Part shown: positions 1 to 6,033 of the stretch, piece after piece
How positions within the stretch are numbered: the first letter of the stretch is position 1
How the letters are laid out: every line of letters starts with the position of its first letter
DNA from: a bacterium
GTDB lineage: Archaea > Thermoplasmatota > Thermoplasmata > Lutacidiplasmatales > UBA184
DNA: 10,663 bases
Direction of reading: 5' to 3'
NCBI GenBank assembly: GCA_021832495.1
Contig: JAKBKR010000041.1
Coordinates: 1-10,663 of the forward strand
Notes under the pieces: generated by a model
Seen by the model: only the letters and a program-made list of their open reading frames with translations
Told to the model about the DNA's origin: nothing
The model's database searches: none
Program-made: the position numbers and the translations under genes

Positions 1-222
1 ACGTTAATCAAGCAGAAGGCCGAGAGGGGACCCGGCTGACCTTCAACCCAATCGCTAAAGGATCCATCCCGATCAAAACCCTCCGCCACGGCGGGCGCCC
101 GAGGGGACCGGGGGCCGGCTCGCCGCGGAAGGTCTCCAGCGTTCCACTCTCAAGCTTGAACCCAAACTTAAACCCGCAAGGCATCTCGTCCTTCCCGGGC
201 CATGTGGGAGGAACGCGCTGAG

Positions 223-714
223 ATGACCGCAACACGTCCCGGGGTCTACCGTTCCCGTGATCTCGTGCCGGTCCCCCTGGATGTGGCCCGCGCCAGTTGG
301 CGGGAACGCAGTATCTTGGGCGGGTCCTACGAGCCTCCCCGGGGAGGGTGGGATACGATCCTTCGGGAAGGCGAGAAAGAGATCACCCGGGAAATACACT
401 GGGCGAAACCCCGGCTGGTCCTCAAGACCCGCGGGAGGTGGGTGACCCCAGGCGAACTTGAGGTGGTCCTGGACGTCATCCGCGGGCGACACACGACCGG
501 ACGGATGCGGGTTCATGAAAAGCTCACCGCCGCCGGCCACCAGACCGCCTGGGACATCGAGATATCGAGCGAGAGGCTCGGCGCATGGGCTCGCCCGCCA
601 TGGAACCGCACGGGAAAGGCGCTCCTCAAAGGCTTGCTGACGGAGAGGGACCACCGCCTCCACCGGATGATGGAGGATGCCATGGAGAGTTCCTGGGGGA
701 AGACGGGCCCGTAG
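223..714 (+). CDS. Small hypothetical protein, possibly SRPBCC-like
   Basis: This 163-residue soluble protein is not one I can identify. I start it at the second ATG (223) because a GGAGG at 206-210 sits 12 bases upstream of it. The ATG at 202 would add seven residues but has no comparable ribosome binding site. The N-terminus (SRDLVPVPLDVARASW), a middle rich in short alternating beta-like stretches, and a long charged C-terminal helix (KALLKGLLTERDHRLHRMMEDAM) recall the order of elements in the SRPBCC (START/polyketide-cyclase-like) ligand-binding fold. That is only an impression of fold. No signal peptide, membrane segment or catalytic motif is visible. Acidic and basic residues are balanced and composition looks normal, so I take it as real and reject the long antisense frame. 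The next gene downstream appears to have its own promoter. Confidence 0.55.
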   Translation: MTATRPGVYRSRDLVPVPLDVARASWRERSILGGSYEPPRGGWDTILREGEKEITREIHWAKPRLVLKTRGRWVTPGELEVVLDVIRGRHTTGRMRVHEKLTAAGHQTAWDIEISSERLGAWARPPWNRTGKALLKGLLTERDHRLHRMMEDAMESSWGKTGP

Positions 715-732
715 CCGGGGCTGATGGCCGGG

Positions 733-740
733 TATAAATA
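733..740 (+). promoter_or_regulatory. Archaeal-type TATA box (TATAAATA)
   Basis: TATAAATA stands out in GC-rich surroundings just after the stop codon at 714. Archaeal transcription usually begins about 25 bases downstream of the box, here near 762-763, which coincides with an ATG at 763. Two tiny frames start there (763-807, 14 codons; 770-823, 17 codons), and the second ends immediately before the ATG at 824. A further TATA-like TTTAAGTA lies at 815-822. If that one is used, the exported protein must start downstream of 824. Confidence 0.4.
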
Positions 741-823
741 TCGGGGTCCGAACTTTTCCAGAATGCCATATGAACCCCCACGTTTGGGCGAGTGTGCGAA
801 GCCGTAGCACAGTGTTTAAGTAG

Positions 824-1438
824 ATGCGAGTCCATATGCACTCTGGGGTGCAACTCTTGGATTGGAACGTGGTCCGAACCTTCACCCGATGGGTGAACTG
901 CACTCCCGTGGGACCACAGTTTGCCGCTTTCCTTGCCCTCCTCTCCACCCGGCTCCCCGGCCTCGTTCCCGTCCTCCCGGTGTCCGCCAACCGGGCACCC
1001 CAAACGTCAGGAACGTACACCGGGAGGATACTCCAGGCGGCCCACCGGAGGTCGGCGGCGCTCTGGAAGGCGGTCGCCGCCATCGGGGTGGCCGGGATCA
1101 TGGTCTCGGCCGCCTTTGCCGGGATGCCCGCTCTGGTGCATCGGAGCGTTCCATCTGGGGGAACCGTCCTCGGAAACAACTCCTCCCCTCCGTTCTTCCC
1201 CTACCTCGTGCCGGGCTCCGACTATCCCGCGCCGGTGAACCTCTCCCTCGGTGGGAACGTCAGCCTCCCCCAGATGGACGTGACTTCCACGGCGGGAATA
1301 CCCTCCTATCACCTCCTCGCCATTACCCAGAACAACGGCACCTACTCCCCAGTCCTCATCACGGGTTCGTATTCTGTGGAGTACAACAATTATTTCCCAG
1401 GGGGGTCGAGGGGGGTAGAGAACGTCGAACGAACGTAG
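824..1438 (+). CDS. Exported or membrane-anchored protein, 3' end lost to IS481 insertion
   Basis: The reading frame gives 204 residues, of which about the first 191 look native. A basic stretch (residues 68-82) precedes a hydrophobic segment at about 83-100 (VAAIGVAGIMVSAAFAG), which reads as a signal peptide or membrane anchor. The part after it has five N-X-S/T sequons (N118, N119, N139, N145, N171) and is rich in Ser, Thr, Pro, Tyr and Asn, as in archaeal surface proteins. From about residue 192 the frame runs into G-rich mobile-element sequence and stops by chance, so the C-terminal domain is missing. The start is uncertain: residues 1-65 are less convincing, and a TATA-like box at 815-822 would favour a GTG or TTG start at or beyond 848. 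The function is not recognisable. Once part of a longer cell-surface protein, it is now probably a broken gene. Confidence 0.5.
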   Translation: MRVHMHSGVQLLDWNVVRTFTRWVNCTPVGPQFAAFLALLSTRLPGLVPVLPVSANRAPQTSGTYTGRILQAAHRRSAALWKAVAAIGVAGIMVSAAFAGMPALVHRSVPSGGTVLGNNSSPPFFPYLVPGSDYPAPVNLSLGGNVSLPQMDVTSTAGIPSYHLLAITQNNGTYSPVLITGSYSVEYNNYFPGGSRGVENVERT

Positions 1439-1453
1439 GGGGGTCCAGGGGGG
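1400..1453 (+). repeat. Two near-identical G6-N4-G6 blocks
   Basis: Four runs of exactly six G occur at 1400-1405, 1410-1415, 1438-1443 and 1448-1453. They form two 16-base blocks, GGGGGGTCGAGGGGGG and GGGGGGTCCAGGGGGG, that differ at one base and start 38 bases apart. The block lies at the host/IS481 junction. It could be part of the IS end, and four G-runs could form a G-quadruplex with one long loop. Confidence 0.6.
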
Positions 1454-2116
1454 AATCCCCTTCGACCTTCCGTCATTTCCGGCTCCACGTGACGAAGCTC
1501 ACGGACCGCAAGGTGGCCTACTTGATCCACCAGGTCAAGGGTGGGGGAACCCACCCTCCCGAGACCCTGGGACAGATGGCGGCACGCTGGGGAGTGACCA
1601 AACGGAGGCTCCGACAACTTGTTCAACTGTGGAGGAGTACGGGAGTCGTGCCCCGCCTCAATCCCAGGAGAAGGCCGCCCACTCCTCCCCTCACCGATGC
1701 CCAAAAGACACTGATCGCACAGGAGTGGGTTCGACGGCGCAAGGGGCCCACCAAGCTCTGGAGGGCCCTCCAGAGCCAGGGTATCGATCTTCCTCACGAG
1801 AAGGTCTATCGGTATGCCAAGAGCCAGGGTTGGAGCCGTCCGAACCCTCGCAAGCAGAAGAAGCGGAGTCGCTGCCGCTACGAGCGGAAGCACTCGGGCT
1901 CCCTGCTGCACGGGGACTACCACCGGACAAGCCTGGAGCACCCCTATGTCATCCTCTGGGAGGATGATGCGAGCCGGAAGATTCTCTCGGGAGGGGAGTT
2001 TTCCGAGAGCTCCAGCGTCCATGCCATCGAGACCTTGCGGGAGGCGTTGCGGGAGGCAAGAGCATGGAACTTGGAGATCCGTCAGGTGAACACCGATCGG
2101 GGGACGGAGTTCTTCT
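1400..2116 (+). mobile_element. IS481-family insertion sequence, 5' remnant
   Basis: This is the left part of an IS481-type element that interrupts the exported-protein gene. The right part has been removed at the junction with the next transposon. The left edge is approximate, placed where the host protein loses sense and a G-rich block (1400-1453) begins. No clean terminal inverted repeat can be defined because the partner end is absent. Confidence 0.6.
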
Positions 2117-2118
2117 AG
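1489..2118 (+). pseudogene. IS481-family transposase, truncated before the third catalytic residue
   Basis: The remaining 209 residues begin at a GTG (TKLTDRKVAYLIHQ), the usual type of N-terminus in this family. An N-terminal helix-turn-helix region at about 25-50 (LGQMAARWGVTKRRLRQL) is followed by a second HTH region at about 70-115 and the retroviral-integrase-like DDE core. The first catalytic Asp is D143 in HGDYH, the EDDASR motif follows at about 158-163, and the second Asp is D203 in NTDRGTEFF. The catalytic Glu and the rest of the core (about 100 residues) are absent. The stop codon is made at the junction: T2116 is IS481 sequence and the AG is the first two bases of the neighbouring transposon's inverted repeat. 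The protein cannot be active. An open frame upstream to 862 is a shadow of the exported-protein gene in another frame. Confidence 0.85.
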
Positions 2119-2152
2119 GGCTTGAGGATGCAGGTGTGCGGGAATCAAGCCA
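2117..2152 (+). repeat. Left 36-bp terminal inverted repeat
   Basis: The repeat begins AGGGCTTGAGG and is the exact reverse complement of 4746-4781. It contains its own 7-bp inverted repeat: GGCTTGA at 2119-2125 and TCAAGCC at 2145-2151. Each transposon end could therefore fold into a hairpin or bind a dimeric protein. The octamer AAACTTCT just inside (2154-2161) also occurs inside the other end at a different distance. Confidence 0.9.
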
Positions 2153-2179
2153 AAAACTTCTCCGCGATTTCTCTGGCAC

Positions 2180-2895
2180 TCATGTGGGCCGGAAGAGGGC
2201 CACATCAGCCAGGCTGGTGCTGAACTGGGTAGTCCCTTCCGCCTTGCCTTGAAGACAGTTCCGTAGGGCCACCATCGTCAAGATCAGTTCTCCCGACAGG
2301 AGCGACAGGTCCTGCCGATGAGGTTCGGTTCGAGAAAGCCCTCCCACCGCCGCCGTGACCGCTCGTTTCAATGCGTTCGAGCTTTCGATGTGGGGTTGGG
2401 CTGTTCGCCAGTCGTATCCCGTGGCCTCCACCATGCGGATCACCTCGCCTCCCACTTGGTCAACCAGAGGCCGCACGTTGACTCCCCCCACGTAGACGTG
2501 GCTTCGGGTGGCAAAGAGACGCCCCAACTCGGGTTTCTGGCGGAGCAGCAGGAGCACCTTGTTGAGGCTCCCGAGGTTGTCCACCAGCCTGCTTCGCGCA
2601 CCTGCGTTCATGGGAGCCGGGGAGTGCACGATGTGGCCCGCGCTCACCACCCCGAACACGCCGAAGAGCAGCCCGGCTGAGACCCGCGAGATGGTGTGCC
2701 CGTTCCCTCCGTAGATTCGGATGCTCTCCCCCACCACCCGGCGGGCCCGCGCCACGATGTCCAGGGCATTCATCGCCTCCGTGTCCGTCGAGGATATCGA
2801 GAGGCTGTAGATGGGCAAGCGGTACTCCCCGATGCCCCGCAGGTCGGCGAACCCCTGCAGGAGATATCGTGGGTGCCAAGTCGATTGGGGGTGGG
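2180..2895 (-). CDS. Transposase-like protein, C-terminal part in the -1 frame
   Basis: This frame continues the upstream transposase after a -1 shift. The first ATG is at 2818 (212 residues to the stop at 2180). However, sense clearly begins upstream of it, with a stretch WHPRYLLQGFADLRGIGEYR (about 2820-2880) that is out of frame in the larger protein. Within the 212 residues, likely core elements are STDTEAMNALDIV (D12), a glycine-rich IYGGNGHTISRVSAGLLFGV at about 35-54, and HIESSN (E145). With the Asp of LVDT in the upstream frame these could make a DDE triad, which is inference. Weak similarity in order and spacing to the Tn3 transposase catalytic domain is possible, but the Asp of its DTxG motif is not matched. 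The fragment has no convincing start of its own and is best read as the 3' half of one gene of roughly 815 codons. Confidence 0.6.
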
Positions 2896-4704
2896 TGCTC
2901 CTCCCCTCCCCTCCCTCCCCACCGTGTCCACCAACAGGGCTTGGATTCGCCGCCCCCGTACTTCCGCCAGCGTCTCGTGATAGAACCGGAGTTCCGTCTC
3001 CAGCGTCTCCGGGGTGACGTACCGCCGCAGGAAGTGTCGGAACGACACGAAGGCCGGATCATCCCGGATGCGGAGGTTTCGTCCCAGGAACCCGATGGCC
3101 AGGAGGAGGCGATGGGTGAATTCCTCCTCCGTGTACTCCATCCGGAACGAGCCATCCCAGAACTCCTGCAGCTTCTGGCGGTGGACGAGGAACCAATCGG
3201 GGTGGTGCTCCAGGATGACCTCATGGCTTTCCCTCGCCAACTCTTGATAGCCGACCTGAGGGACCCACTCGTCTCCTTCCTCTCCCTCGTCGGCTGGAGG
3301 AGCCTTCCTGAGCTCCTCAAGGGGGGTGAGGTCGACGGAGTAGGTTCCGGACAGAAGGGCGTCCAGTGTGGACCTCGGGAGTGGCCAGCTCTCCGGATCT
3401 GCGGGAAGGATGACCGCGCTGGCCCGGGCTCCCAGATCCTGATGAACCCACGAGCGGGTGAGGGTGATCTTCCCGCGGGCGAGTGCGTCCATGATCCGGT
3501 CGGTGAGGAGGGTCTTCACCAGACCCTCCTGCGAGGATGGGGGAACGTGGTCCAGGAGCCGCCGGTTCTTTCCCAGGCAGGTTTGCTCCTGTGTCGGAAG
3601 CTGAGCCCAACTCTTCTCCCCACGGGCGAGTTGCAGGAGGAGTTCCACCCGAGGCGTGTGCGCCATCACTTCCTCGGAATGGAATCCTCTGGTAAGGCGG
3701 GAGAGGATGATATGGAGCTTCTCGTATCGGGGTGCAAGCTTGGGGTCCACACGGAGGAGGGCGCGGGCGCAATCCTCCGTAGTTTCGGGTTCCTCCGCCC
3801 AACGGAGCAACGCCTCCTTGGTGGTCTCGGTAGGGCTGGCAAAATGGGCTTGCACCAGATCCTTTCCACGAGCCTCGTGCTCCCGGAGAAGGTCGCGGGA
3901 CCTTGGAACTTGCCGGGCGTTGACAGACTGCTGGATGCTCCTCCTCCTGCGGCGGAGCTGATCGAGTAGCAGGTCTCGGGCCTCGGTGAGCCAGAGCGCT
4001 TGCAGTTCGAAGGTGAACCGAGCGGCGAGGGCGGGGGCACGCTCGGTGGGGGAGGATCCCAGGAAGGCGCTGAGACAGGAGGAGCGAGGTCTCAGCATCT
4101 CGTACCAGGCGTGGGGTTGTGCGGTAGGGTAGAGCGAGCGGAAGGCCGTCTCGGCCTTCTCCAACTTCTCCAGGGTCTTGGTGAGGCTCACACCGTAGGG
4201 GGTGGCAAGACCGCTCCAGTTGAAGTGCGTGTCCAGGGTGGTTCTGGCCACCGCAAGATCATAGCTCGGGTCAACGGAGACTTTGGTGTGGGTGAGCCAG
4301 GAGAGAGGGTCCATCCTGTCGGTGGGGAGGCCGATGGAATATGTCTGCACGATGCCGTAGGCCGTCCTTCGTGGGATGGAAGGCAGCCCTTGAGCTTGGC
4401 GCGCCAAATTCAGGTTGGCAATAACGACAGTCGGTGGAGTGAGAGGAGCTTCCTGCAGGGTTTCACAGAGGGTGACCATATCCTCAGTGGTGAGAGCCGG
4501 AGCACGCTTCCCCAGATTATGGAGGCCGCGAAAGGCAGGATCATTGCCCAAGAGGTGGTTAACCCTCCGACGAAGGGTGACTGGATGCATATGATGGCGG
4601 CGAGCAAAACCTGCCAGATCCTGACCGGTGAACCCCCCAGAAACTCTTTCACGCTCCTCAAGGAAGAGTCGAAGGCTCTCACGGGACAACTTGACACGAG
4701 GCAT
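2770..4704 (-). CDS. Large transposase-like protein of the 2.7-kb transposon, frameshifted near its 3' end
   Basis: The frame encodes 644 residues, of which about the first 600 make sense. An N-terminal DNA-binding region contains an HTH-like stretch at about 23-50 (FTGQDLAGFARRHHMHPVTL) and a second conserved-looking segment at about 100-125 (VIANLNLARQAQGLPSIPRR). A long helical middle, rich in Arg, Leu and Glu, leads to LVDT with Asp593, a plausible first catalytic Asp. After VGREGR the frame enters a low-complexity purine run and the remainder (Gly-, Ser- and Arg-rich, ending RRTRRR) looks like out-of-frame translation. Meanwhile the -1 frame takes up a sensible C-terminus. It is the only gene of the element, so it is presumably its transposase. 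I do not recognise the family; a distant Tn3-like transposase is the best guess. The ATG at 4704 has an AGGA about seven bases upstream. Confidence 0.6.
   Translation of the reverse strand: MPRVKLSRESLRLFLEERERVSGGFTGQDLAGFARRHHMHPVTLRRRVNHLLGNDPAFRGLHNLGKRAPALTTEDMVTLCETLQEAPLTPPTVVIANLNLARQAQGLPSIPRRTAYGIVQTYSIGLPTDRMDPLSWLTHTKVSVDPSYDLAVARTTLDTHFNWSGLATPYGVSLTKTLEKLEKAETAFRSLYPTAQPHAWYEMLRPRSSCLSAFLGSSPTERAPALAARFTFELQALWLTEARDLLLDQLRRRRRSIQQSVNARQVPRSRDLLREHEARGKDLVQAHFASPTETTKEALLRWAEEPETTEDCARALLRVDPKLAPRYEKLHIILSRLTRGFHSEEVMAHTPRVELLLQLARGEKSWAQLPTQEQTCLGKNRRLLDHVPPSSQEGLVKTLLTDRIMDALARGKITLTRSWVHQDLGARASAVILPADPESWPLPRSTLDALLSGTYSVDLTPLEELRKAPPADEGEEGDEWVPQVGYQELARESHEVILEHHPDWFLVHRQKLQEFWDGSFRMEYTEEEFTHRLLLAIGFLGRNLRIRDDPAFVSFRHFLRRYVTPETLETELRFYHETLAEVRGRRIQALLVDTVGREGRGGAPTPNRLGTHDISCRGSPTCGASGSTACPSTASRYPRRTRRR
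2903..2920 (-). other. G-quadruplex-like run at the transposase frameshift
   Basis: On the coding (minus) strand this reads GGGGAGGGAGGGGAGGGG, four G-tracts separated by single A residues, an ideal quadruplex pattern. It sits right after the LVDT codons and within the interval where the frame must change. A single base gained or lost in such a run, or stalling of the ribosome on it, would explain the split gene. Confidence 0.7.
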
Positions 4705-4745
4705 GGTCCTGCGGAGCTCGCAAATCCAGAAGAAGTTTCACGGGA

Positions 4746-4781
4746 TGGCTTGATTCCCGCACACCTGCATCCTCAAGCCCT
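4746..4781 (-). repeat. Right 36-bp terminal inverted repeat
   Basis: This is the exact reverse complement of 2117-2152. Just inside it, AGAAGTTT (4731-4738) reads AAACTTCT on the minus strand, matching the left subterminal octamer with different spacing. The outer base (4781) is the junction with IS110-associated sequence. Confidence 0.9.
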
Positions 4782-4851
4782 GATGTGCACGATGAAATAC
4801 GCGACCACCGGCCCCCAACCGACTAACTCCAATCAGAAGTTCGCGACCGTC

Positions 4852-5883
4852 TCACGACCTCGCAGTAAAAGGTTCAGAGCTCGGCCGGTTAGGAGTGTAA
4901 GGTGTTCCCCGCTTCAGGACGGCATACACGATCTTCAACAGCTTGTGGGCCCCGGCGATGTTCCCTATCTGCTTCCCTCGCCTTCTCGCCACGCGCTTCG
5001 CCATCTTCGTTGCATCACTCCGCTTCGCGTAGTGTCTGTGAAACCATGACGCCTCTATGAGCAGCCATTTCACCAGGCGACTGGACTCCGTCTTCAGGTG
5101 TCCCTGGTACGACGTCTCTCCTGACTGGTGGTTCGTCGGCACCAATCCCGCGTATGAGCAGAGCTTCTCTACGTTGGGAAACCGTTCTATGGGGCACAGT
5201 TCTGCCACCAGCCCCAAAGCCGTGACCTCCCCCATCCCTGGGATACTGCTCAACAACAGAGCCTCCTTGCAGGAGAGGAAGGCCTCGTGGACGTCCCCGT
5301 CAAGCTCCCTGCAGCTCCTCTCAAGATCCACCAGGATGTCAAGCCCCCTGTCAATCTCAGGCAGGTGGAGCTCTCGGAGCGTCTCCCTCTTGCGCTTTAG
5401 CCCGAGAATGCCATCCTCATATCGAATCCCTCGGCGAAGGAGGACAGCATAGAGGTGGTTCTTCACGTCCTGTTCCTTGTGCAGGTAGAATACTCTGTCA
5501 CGTACCAACTGACGCAGATCCCGGACAGCCGGATCTGGAGCGTAGGCTTTGGGTACTGAGTTTAGAAGACGCAGACGAGCCAATGAGTCCGAATCCACGG
5601 TGTCTGACTTCAGGCTGGCCTCCGAGATCACCTTGACCTTGAGGGGATGAGCTAGGACCACATCCGACCCCGTTGATTGGGCGGCATCATATACGTGGGG
5701 CCAGACGTTGCAAGCCTCCAGAACTACGTGCTTGGGTCCAGGGAATCGGTTCAGGTAGTCGACCAGCTCGGAGTCTATGGAACTGAGCTTGGTTTGGTCA
5801 ACCCGATTGCCGTCCGCGTCCAGGACAGTCGCTACGATCGTCGATTTGTGCACGTCGAGCCCAACGAATACTTCCCCCAACAT
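4852..5883 (-). CDS. IS110-family transposase (bridge-RNA-guided recombinase)
   Basis: With the start at 5883 the protein has 343 residues, normal for the family. The N-terminal RuvC-like DEDD domain opens with VGLDVHKS (D10), followed by LEACNVW (E56) and KSDTVDSDSLARL (D94 and D97), so all four acidic residues are present. A coiled-coil-like helical region (about 120-200) precedes the C-terminal Transposase_20 domain, with IPGMG at 213-217. SYAGLVP at 242-248 contains the serine expected to form the covalent DNA link. A longer frame from 5937 adds 18 residues, but its codons are the arms of a hairpin, and family members normally begin a few residues before the G-L-D-V motif. The gene looks intact and could be active. 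Such enzymes recombine DNA using a bridge RNA encoded in the element's noncoding end. Confidence 0.9.
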   Translation of the reverse strand: MLGEVFVGLDVHKSTIVATVLDADGNRVDQTKLSSIDSELVDYLNRFPGPKHVVLEACNVWPHVYDAAQSTGSDVVLAHPLKVKVISEASLKSDTVDSDSLARLRLLNSVPKAYAPDPAVRDLRQLVRDRVFYLHKEQDVKNHLYAVLLRRGIRYEDGILGLKRKRETLRELHLPEIDRGLDILVDLERSCRELDGDVHEAFLSCKEALLLSSIPGMGEVTALGLVAELCPIERFPNVEKLCSYAGLVPTNHQSGETSYQGHLKTESSRLVKWLLIEASWFHRHYAKRSDATKMAKRVARRRGKQIGNIAGAHKLLKIVYAVLKRGTPYTPNRPSSEPFTARS

Positions 5884-5917
5884 GTGGCGCCTCCGAACAG
5901 ATGATGGGAGGCGCCGC
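5884..5917 (-). promoter_or_regulatory. Hairpin sequestering the IS110 transposase ribosome binding site
   Basis: On the minus strand GGCGCCTCC (5907-5915) and GGAGGCGCC (5886-5894) form a perfect 9-bp GC-rich stem around a 12-base loop. The stem extends by about two further pairs towards the ATG at 5883. The only Shine-Dalgarno-like sequence, GGAGG (5890-5894), lies within the stem, so translation of the transposase is probably restrained unless the hairpin is opened. The same fold could be one stem-loop of the bridge RNA. Confidence 0.65.
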
Positions 5918-6003
5918 ACATCATTCTTGCCTGACATCGGGCGAAGGCATACATCTCATCAGAAGAGGTGTGGGTTCACATTGGGAGGTCGATATCAGAT
6001 AGC
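5884..6003 (-). ncRNA. Candidate IS110 bridge-RNA region
   Basis: In the IS110 subgroup the bridge RNA is encoded in the noncoding DNA upstream of the recombinase gene. This stretch occupies that position, contains a strong terminal hairpin (5886-5915), and has an AT-rich AATAAAT on the minus strand at about 6006-6012 that could act as its promoter box. I could not define target- and donor-binding loops because the element's ends are unknown, so the extent is a proposal from location only. Confidence 0.3.
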
Positions 6004-6005
6004 CA

Positions 6006-6012
6006 TTTATTC
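6006..6012 (+). promoter_or_regulatory. TATA-like element upstream of vsr
   Basis: TTTATTC is an AT-rich island about 25 bases before the ATG at 6034, the spacing expected for an archaeal promoter driving a leaderless transcript. No Shine-Dalgarno sequence precedes that ATG. Read on the other strand, the same island could serve the IS110 leader, so it may be bidirectional. Confidence 0.35.
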
Positions 6013-6033
6013 TTCGACATCGCATGGCAGGGT

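Larger units (their letters stand above)
2117..4781. mobile_element. 2,665-bp transposon with perfect 36-bp terminal inverted repeats
   Basis: Identical 36-base sequences in inverted orientation bound this element (2117-2152 and 4746-4781). They enclose one large minus-strand transposase-like gene, split in two by a frameshift, and nothing else of note. The left end has cut the IS481 transposase just after its second catalytic Asp. The flanks do not match (CTTCT before 2117, GATGT after 4781), so no target duplication is seen and the right flank does not resume the IS481 gene. The TIR length, the GGG near its start and the large transposase are reminiscent of Tn3-type elements, but typical Tn3 motifs are not evident and no resolvase or cargo gene is present. 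Confidence 0.8.
4782..6000 (-). mobile_element. IS110-family insertion sequence (ends approximate)
   Basis: The element consists of an apparently intact IS110-type transposase gene, about 70 noncoding bases on its 3' side (4782-4851) and up to 150 on its 5' side (5884-6033). IS110 elements lack useful terminal inverted repeats, so the ends cannot be fixed by eye. The left end may abut the transposon's inverted repeat exactly. The right end must lie before the vsr gene. A longer 5' than 3' noncoding region fits the IS110 subgroup rather than IS1111. Confidence 0.6.

Noticed and set aside
1..235. A 13-codon plus-strand tail (1-39) and a 75-codon minus-strand frame (8-235)
   Set aside because: Either could be the edge of a gene, but both are too short and unrecognisable to support. 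Apart from a CTTAAA-like AT-rich spot near 165-172, I see nothing definite in 1-201.
73..1179. 368-codon minus-strand frame
   Set aside because: It lies antisense to the small hypothetical gene and the exported-protein gene, has no recognisable domain, and its Pro/Arg-rich composition is typical of antisense frames in GC-rich DNA.
862..1488. N-terminal extension of the IS481 transposase to an ATG at 862
   Set aside because: This part is the exported-protein gene read in another frame. The transposase homology begins at the GTG at 1489.
2869..2898. Direct repeat GTGGGTGC (2869-2876 and 2891-2898) as a cause of the transposase frameshift by 22-base duplication
   Set aside because: Removing 22 bases does not bring the two frames together. 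The shift needs one added base or two removed.
2869..3969. 366-codon plus-strand frame across the transposon
   Set aside because: It is antisense to the large transposase-like gene and has no domain-like features.
4000..5049. 349-codon plus-strand frame spanning the transposon/IS110 junction
   Set aside because: It crosses a mobile-element boundary and is antisense to two transposase genes, so it cannot be an evolved gene.
5884..5937. IS110 transposase start at the upstream ATG (5937)
   Set aside because: It would encode the hairpin arms as an 18-residue Arg-rich extension not expected in the family. The start at 5883 gives the normal N-terminus.
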